Shown: piece after piece, positions 1 through 8,658 of the stretch
Position numbering within the stretch: the stretch's first letter is position 1
How the letters are laid out: every line of letters begins with the position of its first letter
Origin: Nitrospira japonica
GTDB lineage: Bacteria; Nitrospirota; Nitrospiria; Nitrospirales; Nitrospiraceae
Assembly (NCBI RefSeq): GCF_900169565.1
Contig: NZ_LT828648.1
Span: forward strand, 186,001 to 250,000
DNA length: 64,000 bases
Direction: 5' to 3'
The notes under the pieces: generated by a model
Told to the model about the DNA's origin: nothing
Seen by the model: the letters and a program-made list of their open reading frames with translations, nothing else
Databases searched by the model: none
Translations under genes and position numbers: made by a program

Positions 1-269
1 GCACGGCGCGGCTCCGATGGTTTCGGCTGGACGACGGGCTTTGAGGCTTCCACCTGCTGAACCGGAGCCGGCACGCTGACCAGCGACACTTCCATCGAGG
101 ACAACGGACGCTCCCCGTGTTGCGGAAGACGAAGCCCTGCCACGACGAGCAGGAGGACGACATGCAGGACGAACGAGGCCGCCAGCGCGCGCTTCAGCTT
201 CAAAAAAAGCTTGTCCTGCTCCTCGGCGTCAAACCATTGAACAGGATGGACGTGCGCTTGAGCCGACAT
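1..269 (-). CDS. TolA/TonB-like energy-transducing protein, N-terminal part
   Basis: The first 89 codons of a minus-strand gene that leaves the window at base 1. A short cytoplasmic N-terminus is followed by one hydrophobic segment (about residues 30-48, LAASFVLHVVLLLVVAGLRL) and then a Pro/Val/Lys-rich stretch. This is the layout of TonB and TolA, which carry the force of an inner-membrane motor across the periplasm. It starts 20 bases after the tolR stop, in the order tolQ-tolR-tolA. Whether it is TolA or TonB depends on the missing C-terminal domain; the tolQR neighbours favour TolA or a short TonB/TolA hybrid. Confidence 0.75.
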   Translation of the reverse strand, partial: MSAQAHVHPVQWFDAEEQDKLFLKLKRALAASFVLHVVLLLVVAGLRLPQHGERPLSSMEVSLVSVPAPVQQVEASKPVVQPKPSEPRR

Positions 270-289
270 ACGACCCGGTGAACTCCTGG

Positions 290-742
290 CTAATTCTTGC
301 GCGGTGGTTGTCCCGACGTGACGGTCTCCGTCACGCGCTCGGGACCCGTCGGATCCGTGACCATCCCGATCTTCTCGATACCCGCCTTCTTCACGCCATC
401 CATGACCTGAACGACCACTCCGTACGGCACGTCGCGGTCGGCCCGCAAATACAGCGATACGTCGGGATGATCCCGTTTCAACGCCTTCAGTTTTTGCTCC
501 AACTGCGCCACCCCGACCGCGTCCTTGTCGAGATAGAGCCGCTGGTCCTTTTCGATGGTCAGGACCTTCCGCATCTCAGGCTTGATGGTGTTCGTGGCGG
601 ACGTCGGCAACTTGATGTCCATGCCGCGATACAGCATCGGCGCCGTGACCATGAAGATCACGAGCAGGACCAAGACGACGTCGACCAGCGGGATCACGTT
701 GATCTCCGCCATGAAGCGCCGCTGCCGGGATTCGAACATCAC
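290..742 (-). CDS. tolR: TolR/ExbD family biopolymer transport protein
   Basis: A 150-residue protein with the ExbD/TolR layout: a short basic N-terminus, one membrane helix at about residues 14-36, and a periplasmic domain. The helix carries the conserved acidic residue D21 (NVIPLVDVVLVLLVIF), which takes part in proton-driven rotation with TolQ. The periplasmic part ends in the usual KAGIEKIGMVTDP stretch. The ATG overlaps the tolQ stop by four bases (ATGA), so the two are probably translationally coupled. It should form the ion-conducting inner-membrane motor with TolQ. Telling ExbD from TolR by sequence alone is uncertain, hence the family-level call. Confidence 0.92.
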   Translation of the reverse strand: MMFESRQRRFMAEINVIPLVDVVLVLLVIFMVTAPMLYRGMDIKLPTSATNTIKPEMRKVLTIEKDQRLYLDKDAVGVAQLEQKLKALKRDHPDVSLYLRADRDVPYGVVVQVMDGVKKAGIEKIGMVTDPTGPERVTETVTSGQPPRKN

Positions 743-1437
743 CGCTGGGCCCCCACGGGGACCGGTGCGGACTTCGGAGCGGGAGAAGGCACCGCACCCA
801 GCAGCTCGATCGCCACGGTGTCGAGGCGGAACGCCGTCCGCCTGATGCGTGTCAGAAAATAGTTGTAGGCGATGACTGCGGGAATCGCGGTGAATAAACC
901 GGCCGCGGTCGCGACGAGGGCCTCCGACACTCCCGGGGCCACTGCGGCGATGCTGGCGGTTCCTTGCGATCCGATTTCACGAAACGCGTCGATGATGCCC
1001 ATGACGGTTCCCAGCAATCCGACGAACGGAGTGATGTTGCCGGTCGTCGCCAGAAACGGCAGCGCCGATTCGAGCTTGGACAGCTGGCTTTGAGACAAAT
1101 GTGCGGCGCTGCGCTCGACCAGGTGCCGGTCGATGGGCGCGGACCCATCCTGGCCCTCTGCGCGCGCACCGGCCAAGCGATCCATCACCCCTTCGAAGAC
1201 GGCCGCCGACGGGCTGGCCGGCAAATGGCGAACCTGGCGGTACAGTTCGTTCAAGTCATGAGACTTGGCCAGAAGATTCATGAACTGCTTGTCTCCCCGA
1301 TCCGCAGAGCGAAAGGCCCGCCACTTCGCGAAGATGATGGCCCATGAGATCACGGAGAACACGAACAACAGCAACAGGACGACTTTGGAGACCGTCCCGA
1401 GCGTACCGACCGCCCCTGTCAATCCCGCTTGAAACAT
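739..1437 (-). CDS. tolQ: TolQ/ExbB/MotA family proton channel protein
   Basis: A 232-residue integral membrane protein with three predicted helices (about 15-37, 128-152, 167-190). The second and third helices hold the family signature, FLATTGNITPFVGLLGTVMG and the following EALVATAAGLFTAIPAV. The length matches TolQ (about 230). It would form the pentameric channel around TolR and power outer-membrane constriction at division or TonB-like transport. First gene of the tolQ-tolR-tolA-like operon. An AAAGG stretch about ten bases before the ATG can serve as ribosome binding site. Confidence 0.93.
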   Translation of the reverse strand: MFQAGLTGAVGTLGTVSKVVLLLLFVFSVISWAIIFAKWRAFRSADRGDKQFMNLLAKSHDLNELYRQVRHLPASPSAAVFEGVMDRLAGARAEGQDGSAPIDRHLVERSAAHLSQSQLSKLESALPFLATTGNITPFVGLLGTVMGIIDAFREIGSQGTASIAAVAPGVSEALVATAAGLFTAIPAVIAYNYFLTRIRRTAFRLDTVAIELLGAVPSPAPKSAPVPVGAQR

Positions 1438-1616
1438 GTGCCTATACCTTTCCCGGACCGCGGCCTGTTTGCCAACACACGTATGGATTGTAGTCGTTGC
1501 CGGGGATCACTCGGAGGCCGGAGACGTTCGACCGCGAGACATGCGCCGGACCGAACCCAACGGAATAGCCTGTCGCAGGCACGTCCTCCTCAACACACAC
1601 AGGCTGACTCGAAAAA

Positions 1617-1694
1617 TGGCGGGGCCGACGGGATTTGAACCCGCGACCTCCAGATTGACAATCTGGCGTCCTAACCAGGCTGAACGACGGCCCC
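1617..1694 (-). tRNA. tRNA-Asp (anticodon GTC)
   Basis: Reverse-complement cloverleaf with acceptor stem GGGGCCG/CGGCCCC, anticodon stem-loop CCAGA-TTGTCAA-TCTGG (anticodon GTC), T-loop GTTCAAATC, discriminator G and an encoded 3' CCA. It lies 120 bases downstream of tRNA-Val in the same direction, so the two may share a transcript. A weaker promoter-like pair (TTGTCG, 18-base spacer, CATAGT) lies between them. Confidence 0.97.
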
Positions 1695-1814
1695 ACGTGA
1701 CTCTACTGATGGCGGAAGATCTGGCTGACAAGACTATGTGTAGCGGCTGGTCCAATCGACAATTTTTATAACGCTGTCGTACGTGTCATGTCTCACCTGC
1801 AACCGCCCTATTGT

Positions 1815-1890
1815 TGGTAGGCGGAACAGGGATCGAACCTGTGACCTCTGCCTTGTAAGGGCAGCGCTCTCCCAACTGAGCTATCCGCCC
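1815..1890 (-). tRNA. tRNA-Val (anticodon TAC)
   Basis: Reverse-complement cloverleaf with acceptor GGGCGGA/TCCGCCT (G-U first pair), anticodon stem-loop CTGCC-CTTACAA-GGCAG (anticodon TAC), T-loop GTTCGATCC, discriminator A and an encoded CCA. A good sigma-70 promoter sits just upstream. Confidence 0.97.
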
Positions 1891-1913
1891 GATTTTTCTA
1901 AGTAAGCTGGCGG

Positions 1914-1942
1914 ATGCTACCAAGTCCGTCTACTCTTGTCAA
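1914..1942 (-). promoter_or_regulatory. Sigma-70 promoter of tRNA-Val
   Basis: On the minus strand, -35 TTGACA (1937-1942), a 17-base spacer and -10 TAGCAT (1914-1919), 23 bases before the tRNA-Val 5' end at 1890. The -35 is a perfect match and the -10 matches four of six positions. Confidence 0.7.
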
Positions 1943-2006
1943 CCATATCGCGCACTCTTCTTGCAGTCCTTTTTTTGAAGTACAGTCGAAAATTCCTGCA
2001 GCCGAA

Positions 2007-2906
2007 TCACCGCGCGCGTCGAGGGAAATATCGTGTATGGACGGCTTTCAGTCGTTCCCGTTCCACGTGCGTATAGATCTGCGTGGTGGCGATATTCGCG
2101 TGCCCCAGAAACGCTTGAACGGCCCGCAGGTCCGCGCCCCCTTCCAGCAAGTGCGTGGCGAAGGAGTGCCGGAGCACGTGAGGCGAGACGGCATGCTGAA
2201 TACCCGCCCGCCTCGCCCGGAGCTTCAGCATTTTCCAGAACCCCTGCCGGCTCATCGCTCCCCCGCGCCTCGACACGAACAGGTGCCGGGACCTGCGCGT
2301 CTTGAGCAATTGCGGGCGCACATCATCCACATATTGCTGCAGCAGCCGGCGCGCCGTCTCTCCCATCGGCACCAACCGTTGTTTCGATCCCTTGCCGGTG
2401 ACCCGCAGGCATCCGACCGCCAAGTCGACCTGCGCCGCTTCGACTTTCACCAATTCCGTCACGCGAAGTCCGGTGGCATACAGCACCTCGGTCATCGTTC
2501 GGTCGCGCGCATCTTCCAGACTGGGCTGCGGAGGCAGATCGAGCAGTGCCGTCACCTCGTCCCGCGAGAGCGTTCGCGGCAAGCGCAGCCCCGGACGGCC
2601 CACGGCGACCCCTGCGGCGGGATCGTGTTCGATCAACTGCTCCACCCGAAGAAACCGGAGCCAACCCCGTACCGCCGAGAGACAACGAGCCGACGAAGGA
2701 GAGGAGAGCTTGGCTGCCCGGAGTACCGCCAGGAATTTCCGCAGACTCGCGGACGTCACCCGTTCCAACGCCGGGACGCCCTCGCGCGCGAGGTACGATT
2801 GAAACTTCGCCAGATCGCGCCGGTAGGACTCGATGGTATTGCGCGCCAATCCACCCTCGATCCGAAGATGATTCAGATATCGTTCCACCAACGGATCGGT
2901 CGCCAT
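2007..2906 (-). CDS. xerD: Tyrosine recombinase XerD
   Basis: Site-specific recombinase that resolves chromosome dimers at dif together with XerC. From the chosen ATG it has 299 residues, the usual XerD length. The N-terminal SAM-like DNA-binding domain starts VERYLNHLRIEGGLARNT. The catalytic domain shows all active-site residues: R in YATGLRVTEL, K in VTGKGSKQRLVPM, H-x-x-R in HVLRHSFATHL, then H and the nucleophilic Y in LGHANIATTQIYTH. In-frame starts also exist at 2915 and 2933; 2906 aligns best with known XerD N-termini. A TATCAT box 7 bases before the 2915 ATG and the lack of a Shine-Dalgarno leave a leaderless start there possible. XerC cannot be fully excluded, but the C-terminus looks like XerD. 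Confidence 0.92.
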   Translation of the reverse strand: MATDPLVERYLNHLRIEGGLARNTIESYRRDLAKFQSYLAREGVPALERVTSASLRKFLAVLRAAKLSSPSSARCLSAVRGWLRFLRVEQLIEHDPAAGVAVGRPGLRLPRTLSRDEVTALLDLPPQPSLEDARDRTMTEVLYATGLRVTELVKVEAAQVDLAVGCLRVTGKGSKQRLVPMGETARRLLQQYVDDVRPQLLKTRRSRHLFVSRRGGAMSRQGFWKMLKLRARRAGIQHAVSPHVLRHSFATHLLEGGADLRAVQAFLGHANIATTQIYTHVERERLKAVHTRYFPRRAR

Positions 2907-3114
2907 GACGTTCATGACGTTGATGATAGCCAATGGTCGAAACTTTTGACAGGGGAGCCGACAGCGGACAACCTTGACACCCCTCAGGGTTTCCGATAGT
3001 ACTCAACTTTTACCGAAATCAGTTCCTTGTAGTCCGCGACCGACCGTGACTCTCCGACTTCTTCACACGTGGCTCCGCTCCCGCGTCGAAACGTTCGTCG
3101 CATCCGAGGACGGA

Positions 3115-5079
3115 GTGCGCCGGCTGTTCTGCTGCACCGCGGCACTGGCGAGCCTGCTGCTCGTGTCCACGTCGGCGCTTCCGGCGCCGGCCGGGAAAGC
3201 GCCTGCCGGGAAGACGGACGCGGCGAAGACCGAGGCCGGCAAGAACGCACCGGCCAATCATCCCACGCTGAACCAGGCCAAGCGACTGATCGATCAAGGA
3301 CAAGCCGAAGAAGCCGTCACGCTGCTCCGTCGATTCCTTGCCACCACGCCCAAGCCCGACCTTCTCGACGACACGTATCTCTTGCTTGCCGCCGCATTGT
3401 ACGGCTCACAGCAATACCCCGAGAGTCTCAGGTACCTGCAGCAATTGCAGACGGAATTTCCCAATTCCGAAGTGAGCGACCGGGGGAAGTTGCTGCTGGC
3501 CCGAACTCACGCGGCCATGGGAAATCCCGACCTGGCGTTTCCCATCCTGACGGGAGTCCGCACCCTCACGCAGGACGAAACCGCGAAACGCGAGGCGGTC
3601 CATATCAGCGGAGAGCTGTATCTCCAGAAGAAGGAGTATTCCCGCGCCATCCAGGCCTGGCTGGAGCAGATCGCGCTGAGCACGAACGACCAGGCGGACG
3701 AAATCCGCGGCCAGATCCGTACCGTGATCAACGAGTCGTTCGATAAGAAGGCGCTGGAACGAATCCGGGAGGCGTACCCCAGGAGTTTTCCTGGCGACCT
3801 GGCATCGATCCGGCTGATCGAATTGTATCTCAGCCGCGGGGAAGAGCATCAGGCCGCCAGGCAGATACAGCAGTTCCTCGCGAATTTTCCCGTCCATCCC
3901 TACGCGGCCAAGGCCACCGACCTGCTCGCGTCGCTGCAGACCAAACTGAAATCGAATCAGTTCTTGATCGCCACGGTGCTTCCGCTTTCCGGCAAACTGG
4001 CCCCGTTCTCGAACGACGTCCTGAGCGGGATCGAACTCGCGATGGCGTCGTACGGCGGGCACGCCGGGGGGCCGTCGGTGGGGTTGCTGGTCAAGGATCC
4101 CGAGGCGGAGCACGGCTCGTTCATCGACGACCTCGGCGCGATGCTGGCGAACGATCGGCCCATCGCGGTCATCGGTCCCCTCTTGTCGAAAAACCTTCCC
4201 GTCATGGCGGAATTGGCGGAACGCGCGCACATTCCGCTGCTGACTCCGACGGCCACGCTTCCGAACGTCCGTCGTCTCGGCGGCTATACCTTCAGCACGG
4301 CGCTGACCTATCAACTGCAGGCCAAGCGCATCGCGGCCTATGCGGTGGGCGAGCAGGGATTCCGCCGCTTCTGCATCCTGCATCCCGACACGGCCTACGG
4401 GCGTGAACTGGCCCGCTGGTTCGCCCAGGAGATTCACTCGCACGACGGCGAGATCATCGCCATCGAATCATACAAGGAAGGCGAGAGCGACCTCAGCCCT
4501 CAACTCAAACGGATGAAGGCCGAAGACCTCAAAAAATACGGCCTCTCGGTCCCCGTGGATCAGACAAAGCTCGGCGGGAAGTCCACGAAGATGGACAAGA
4601 AAGTCCTCTATACCCCGGGGTTCGACGCGATCTATATTCCAGGGCGGGCGGCGGACGTGGGCCTGATCGCCGCGCAATTGAATTTTCACGACATGAAGGT
4701 TCCGTTTCTCGGCAGCAACGGATGGAACGTGCCGGATTTCGCCCGGACCGCCGATCAATCGATCGACGGGTCCGTGTTCGTGGACGGCTTTTTCGTCGAC
4801 AGTCCCAATCCGAACGTTCAGGAGTTCGTCGAGCAATACAAGAAAAGGTTTCAAACCGTCCCCACCCTCTTCGCCATGCAGGGATACGACGCCGCTCGGT
4901 TCGTACTCGAAGCCGTCAGAAAGGGCGCCGCCTCCGGCGAGGCGGTGAAGGATTTCCTGGTGTCGCAGCCGGATCTCCCCGCACTGGGCGGACCGGCCGC
5001 CTTTTTGGCCGACGGTTCGCTCAATCGACCGCTCTTTCTCATTCAAGTCAAGCGCGGTCGTTTCGTCCAGGTAGATTAG
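3115..5079 (+). CDS. LpoA-like TPR plus periplasmic-binding (type 1) protein
   Basis: Exported two-module protein. An N-terminal signal sequence (RRLFCCTAALASLLLVSTSALPAPAG) is followed by helical TPR-like repeats (NQAKRLIDQGQAEEAVTLLRR and similar), then a periplasmic-binding-protein type 1 domain starting FLIATVLPLSGKLAPFSND. The arrangement is that of LpoA/YraM, which activates penicillin-binding protein 1A, and of branched-chain amino-acid receptors. There is no lipobox Cys, so unlike E. coli LpoA it is not an obvious lipoprotein. The frame is open from 2974. I chose the GTG at 3115 because it puts the signal peptide at the N-terminus behind a GAGGA; a GTG at 3046 is the main alternative. 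It is followed by the site-2 protease gene. Confidence 0.8.
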   Translation: MRRLFCCTAALASLLLVSTSALPAPAGKAPAGKTDAAKTEAGKNAPANHPTLNQAKRLIDQGQAEEAVTLLRRFLATTPKPDLLDDTYLLLAAALYGSQQYPESLRYLQQLQTEFPNSEVSDRGKLLLARTHAAMGNPDLAFPILTGVRTLTQDETAKREAVHISGELYLQKKEYSRAIQAWLEQIALSTNDQADEIRGQIRTVINESFDKKALERIREAYPRSFPGDLASIRLIELYLSRGEEHQAARQIQQFLANFPVHPYAAKATDLLASLQTKLKSNQFLIATVLPLSGKLAPFSNDVLSGIELAMASYGGHAGGPSVGLLVKDPEAEHGSFIDDLGAMLANDRPIAVIGPLLSKNLPVMAELAERAHIPLLTPTATLPNVRRLGGYTFSTALTYQLQAKRIAAYAVGEQGFRRFCILHPDTAYGRELARWFAQEIHSHDGEIIAIESYKEGESDLSPQLKRMKAEDLKKYGLSVPVDQTKLGGKSTKMDKKVLYTPGFDAIYIPGRAADVGLIAAQLNFHDMKVPFLGSNGWNVPDFARTADQSIDGSVFVDGFFVDSPNPNVQEFVEQYKKRFQTVPTLFAMQGYDAARFVLEAVRKGAASGEAVKDFLVSQPDLPALGGPAAFLADGSLNRPLFLIQVKRGRFVQVD

Positions 5080-5122
5080 ACGGACGGGCTGGTATAACGC
5101 ATACGGACGGCGACTGATCGAC

Positions 5123-5869
5123 ATGAACGGCATCGGCCACATTCTCTATCAGATTTCGTACATGGGACTTCCCTTGTTGTTTGCCATGGTCCTGCACGAG
5201 TACGCGCACGGATGGATGGCCGACAAGTGCGGAGATCCGACCGCCAAACTCCAGGGACGGCTCACCTTGAATCCGCTGGCGCACATCGATCCGTTTGGAA
5301 CGATCCTCATGCCGTTGCTCTGTCTGATGCTGCCCGGAGGCTTTCTGCTCGGATGGGCCAAGCCGGTACCGATCGATCCCAGAAACATGAGCCGCCCTCG
5401 TAGAGACATGGCCCTCGTGGCGGCGGCGGGGCCGGGAATGAACCTCGCACTGGCCGTCGTCAGCGCGCTGGCGCTTACCGCGATTTTGACCCTGGATCCC
5501 GGGCTTTCCATCCGCGGCGAATCCCGGGGCGCCGACGCTCCCGACGCGGGAGCCGGCTCGATGTTTCTCCTGCCCATCGCCGTCATGGCATTCTATTCGG
5601 TGCTCATCAACGTGTTTCTGGGCCTGTTCAATTTGATTCCGATCCCCCCGCTCGACGGGGGACGCATTCTCGTCAGCCTGCTTCCGCCCCAGCCCGCCAT
5701 GGCGCTGGCGCGCCTCGAGCCGTACGGCATGTTGATTCTGGTCGGCCTGCTGGTGTTCGATAAGGAGCTCCGCGTCATCCATACGATTTCGAGCGTCTTC
5801 GCCACGGGCCTTTCGGGAACGTTGCTCTCGACTGCTCTGGGCCTCAGCACAGGAGGATCCGCTCAATGA
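5123..5869 (+). CDS. Site-2 protease family zinc metalloprotease (M50)
   Basis: A 248-residue polytopic membrane protease of the short FtsH-independent S2P type (peptidase M50B, YwhC/Rv-like). The zinc motif HEYAH (HExxH) lies at about residues 24-28, followed by NPLAHIDPFGT, and the third ligand region NLIPIPPLDGGR near residue 175 gives the NxxPxxxLDGG signature. It would cut transmembrane substrates within the membrane. An extended -10-like TGGTATAAC lies in the 43-base gap upstream, so it may have its own promoter. Its stop overlaps the trpS start (ATGA), a synteny seen in many bacteria. Confidence 0.92.
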   Translation: MNGIGHILYQISYMGLPLLFAMVLHEYAHGWMADKCGDPTAKLQGRLTLNPLAHIDPFGTILMPLLCLMLPGGFLLGWAKPVPIDPRNMSRPRRDMALVAAAGPGMNLALAVVSALALTAILTLDPGLSIRGESRGADAPDAGAGSMFLLPIAVMAFYSVLINVFLGLFNLIPIPPLDGGRILVSLLPPQPAMALARLEPYGMLILVGLLVFDKELRVIHTISSVFATGLSGTLLSTALGLSTGGSAQ

Positions 5870-6852
5870 CCGGCAGGAAACGGGTGCTCAGCGGCATGCA
5901 GCCGAGCGGATTGTTGCACTTGGGGAATTACCTCGGCGCGCTGGAAAACTGGAAAGCGCTGCAAGATCAGCATGAGTGTTACTTCTTCGTCGCCGACTGG
6001 CACGCCCTCTCGTCCAACTATGCGGACACCAGCCGGATCCGGGAATTCGTGCGCGAACTATTGATCGATTGGCTGGCGGTCGGCATCGATCCGGTCCGCT
6101 CCACGGTCTTCGTCCAGTCCCGAATCCCCGAGCACGCCGTGCTGCATCTCCTCTTCTCGATGATCATTCCGGTGTCCTGGCTCGAACGAAATCCGACCTA
6201 CAAGGAGAAACAGGAAGAAATCAAAGAGAAGGATCTCAGCACCTACGGCTTTCTCGGCTACCCGGTCCTTCAGGCCGCCGACATCCTCCTGTACAAGCCG
6301 GACTTCGTGCCGGTCGGCAAGGACCAGCTCCCGCACCTGGAACTGACCCGGGAATTGGCCAGGCGATTCAATAGTCTCTACCGTCCCGTGTTCCCGGAAC
6401 CGATGGAACTCCTGACCAAGTTTCCCAAAGTCCTGGGCACCGACGGCAGAAAGATGAGCAAGAGCTACGGCAACACCATCAATCTCTCCGACACCGAACC
6501 GGTCGTGCGCCAGAAATTAAAGACGATGATGACCGATCCGGCCCGCGTCCGGCGCCATGATCCGGGCAATCCCGATGTGTGCCCGGTCTTTGACTTCCAC
6601 AAAATTTTCTCACCCCTTCCGGTCATCGAGCAGATCAACCGGGAGTGCCGCACGGCGGCGATCGGCTGCATCGATTGCAAGAAACTCGTCGCCGACCGGC
6701 TGGTCGAACGGATGACGCCGATCTGGGAGGCCCGTACCGCCCTCACAAAAGACCCATCCCGCCTCGAGGAGATCGTCGAAGAAGGGAGCCGCAAGGCCGG
6801 AGAGGTCGCCAAGGCCACCCTGCACGACGTCACCGAGGCCATGCGGATCTAG
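5866..6852 (+). CDS. trpS: Tryptophanyl-tRNA synthetase
   Basis: Class I aminoacyl-tRNA synthetase that charges tRNA-Trp. A 328-residue protein, typical for the compact bacterial form. The HIGH-type motif appears in SGLLHLGNYLGAL (about residues 14-26) and the KMSKS motif in GRKMSKSYGN (about residues 194-203). Its ATG overlaps the stop of the site-2 protease gene, so coupled translation is likely. Nothing unusual. Confidence 0.97.
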   Translation: MTGRKRVLSGMQPSGLLHLGNYLGALENWKALQDQHECYFFVADWHALSSNYADTSRIREFVRELLIDWLAVGIDPVRSTVFVQSRIPEHAVLHLLFSMIIPVSWLERNPTYKEKQEEIKEKDLSTYGFLGYPVLQAADILLYKPDFVPVGKDQLPHLELTRELARRFNSLYRPVFPEPMELLTKFPKVLGTDGRKMSKSYGNTINLSDTEPVVRQKLKTMMTDPARVRRHDPGNPDVCPVFDFHKIFSPLPVIEQINRECRTAAIGCIDCKKLVADRLVERMTPIWEARTALTKDPSRLEEIVEEGSRKAGEVAKATLHDVTEAMRI

Positions 6853-6858
6853 TCCGCC

Positions 6859-7221
6859 ATGCCTTCGCCCAGGCCGCCATTCCAGACACTCCATACTGTC
6901 GCGCGGTTTTCGTCGCGACGCCGGACCGTTCGAATCATCGCCCTGATTGGTCTGCTGAGCTGCGTCGCCCGCAGCGTCGAGGCGGCCGATCCACCGTGCG
7001 ATCGATATCCGCCGGCCAAGCAAGCCCGCTGCGCCGACATTTGGAAGGGACTGAATCGGGAGGACGGGCCGGCCATCGCGCAATTCGGCTTGGAACAGCA
7101 ACGGCGCCGGGAGGCGGGGCAGCTAACGGCGGAGCAACATCTCGCTCAAAACATGGAGTTTATCAAGCGCTCGACCGAGCGGCGGTTGGAACGGCTCAAG
7201 GAGCGGATGGCGAACGAGTAG
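6859..7221 (+). CDS. Small exported protein of unknown function
   Basis: A 120-residue protein starting six bases after trpS. A basic N-terminus and hydrophobic stretch (VRIIALIGLLSCVARSVEA) look like a long signal peptide cleaved near AAD. The mature part has two Cys (DPPCDRYPPAKQARC) that could form a disulfide, then a charged helical tail rich in Arg, Glu and Gln. I recognise no domain. A later start nearer the hydrophobic stretch is possible. Convergent with the DUF151 gene, only three bases apart. Confidence 0.6.
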   Translation: MPSPRPPFQTLHTVARFSSRRRTVRIIALIGLLSCVARSVEAADPPCDRYPPAKQARCADIWKGLNREDGPAIAQFGLEQQRRREAGQLTAEQHLAQNMEFIKRSTERRLERLKERMANE

Positions 7222-7224
7222 CCG

Positions 7225-7722
7225 TCACAAGTCTTCGCGCTTCGGGGCTTCCACCGTTCGACCGGCCGAATCGAGCAACTCCCGGCTGACGATGATCGGC
7301 GCGTTGAAGTGAATGGCGAGCGCGATCGAATCCGACGAGCGGCTGTCGAACACCTTCGTATCCCCTCTGACGGCCACCGTCAGCGCCCCGTAGTACGTGC
7401 CGTCCTTCAGGGTGATGATCGTCTGGGTGACCGTTCCACCGTAGGACTCGAGGATCGTATGCATCAGGTCATGCGTCAGGGGACGGGAAAGTTTTTCATG
7501 ATTAAGCGCGCCCTGAATCGACAAGGCTACGGTCAGATCGACGAAGATCGGAATCGCCTTTCCTTCCGCCTGCAACAGGACGACCGGTCCGTGATCGGAC
7601 AGGCGCACCTTCACGTCGGCAATCTTGACCGGCTCGGAGGATTTCGACGAGGCCTCTTCCGCAAGAGCGATAGACCAGCCGGCGCCTGCCAATAAGAGGG
7701 TGAACAGAATACTTCTGATCAT
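7225..7722 (-). CDS. DUF151 (bifunctional nuclease family) protein, exported
   Basis: A 165-residue protein with a signal peptide (MIRSILFTLLLAGAGWSIALAEE) and a DUF151/BFN domain. Family features include the conserved region PLTHDLMHTILESYGG, the strand GTYYGALTV and the helix SRSSDSIALAIHFNAPI. The start at 7722 follows a perfect GGAGGAGGTG Shine-Dalgarno seven bases away, so the upstream in-frame ATG at 7752 is unlikely. Some family members show nuclease activity in plants and mycobacteria; a periplasmic form has no established role. Confidence 0.88.
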   Translation of the reverse strand: MIRSILFTLLLAGAGWSIALAEEASSKSSEPVKIADVKVRLSDHGPVVLLQAEGKAIPIFVDLTVALSIQGALNHEKLSRPLTHDLMHTILESYGGTVTQTIITLKDGTYYGALTVAVRGDTKVFDSRSSDSIALAIHFNAPIIVSRELLDSAGRTVEAPKREDL

Positions 7723-7864
7723 TGGACACCTCCTCCAGTCGAACCTCCTCACTCGCCATCACATCCGTCGGCCCGAAATCTCTTGTGCTGCCCTCCCCAG
7801 GCGGATCACCAGCCATCCGAATGTGGCCCGCCCGGACCCGGCATTCGACCTCCCTGTCGCGTCG

Positions 7865-8503
7865 TCACTCGCGGATAAACTGGTTGGACTGTTTTTCCCA
7901 GCCGATTTCGGTTTCCGCTCCGTGTCCGGTCACCACGACCGTCCCGTCCTCCAGCGTGTACAGCCGCTCCCGAATCGACCGTTCGATGGTGTCGAAGTCC
8001 CCACCCCACAGATCCGTTCGCCCGATGCTGCCGCGGAACAATGTGTCGCCGGCCAGGACGAGTTTCTGACCCGGGAGATGAAAACTCATGGATCCCGGCG
8101 TATGACCGGGCGTATGGAGGGCCACTGCCGTCTCGGAACCGAATGCGATCTTCTCCTCGTCCTGCAGCCAATGGTCCGGCGGCGGAACGGGTACATAGGG
8201 AACGCCGAACATCCGGCATTGCACGTCGAGCATGGTCCATAACTCACGATCCGCCGGGTGCAGGCAGAGCGCGGCGCCTGTCGCCTTCTTGATCTCGCCG
8301 GAGGCGAGGAAATGATCGAAGTGCGCGTGCGTGTGGAGAACCACGGCGACCGACAGACCCAGCTGGCGGACCTCGCTCAGGATGCGTTCATGGGCGCCAC
8401 CCGGATCGACGACGATAGCCTGCCGTGAGACGGGATCTCCCAGGATCGAGCAATTGCATCCGAGAGGCGGCACGGAAAACGTTTTGCGGATGAAATCGGC
8501 CAT
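7865..8503 (-). CDS. Metallo-beta-lactamase-fold hydrolase, glyoxalase II-like
   Basis: A 212-residue MBL-fold protein from the ATG at 8503. The metal motif HTHAHFDH lies at residues 57-64 (H59, H61, D63, H64), followed by TPGHTPGSMSF, LAGDTLFRGSIGRTDL (metal-bridging Asp) and the last His in VTGHG. This pattern is that of GloB/YcbL-type thioesterases, which hydrolyse S-lactoylglutathione or related thioesters. The frame is open up to 8617, but the extra N-terminus is not conserved-looking and a GGAG lies before 8503. Divergent from the lipoprotein operon. Confidence 0.9.
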   Translation of the reverse strand: MADFIRKTFSVPPLGCNCSILGDPVSRQAIVVDPGGAHERILSEVRQLGLSVAVVLHTHAHFDHFLASGEIKKATGAALCLHPADRELWTMLDVQCRMFGVPYVPVPPPDHWLQDEEKIAFGSETAVALHTPGHTPGSMSFHLPGQKLVLAGDTLFRGSIGRTDLWGGDFDTIERSIRERLYTLEDGTVVVTGHGAETEIGWEKQSNQFIRE

Positions 8504-8595
8504 GGCGCGGTCTGCTCCAACTCTCTTCTTCCTCTCGGTTGAGGATAGCCTGCGCAATACCGGAGGGTCAAACGGCGACGATTCGAGAATCCTCA

Positions 8596-8624
8596 TGGAC
8601 AAGTGCCGATGAAGCATGGATAAT
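8596..8624 (+). promoter_or_regulatory. Sigma-70 promoter of the lipoprotein operon
   Basis: -35 TGGACA (8596-8601), a 17-base spacer and -10 GATAAT (8619-8624); each hexamer matches five of six consensus bases. The expected transcript has a leader of about 28 bases carrying GGAAGGAG before the ATG at 8659. Confidence 0.7.
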
Positions 8625-8658
8625 CGCCCCCAAGAAGCACGGGAAGGAGTACCGAGTG

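Noticed and set aside
1617-2906. Genomic island at the tRNA genes with a neighbouring tyrosine recombinase
   Set aside because: The recombinase is a housekeeping XerD by length and motifs. No tRNA-end duplication or accessory genes were seen next to the tRNAs.
1914-2999. 361-codon open frame antisense to xerD
   Set aside because: XerD with complete catalytic residues lies opposite; this frame has no recognisable domain.
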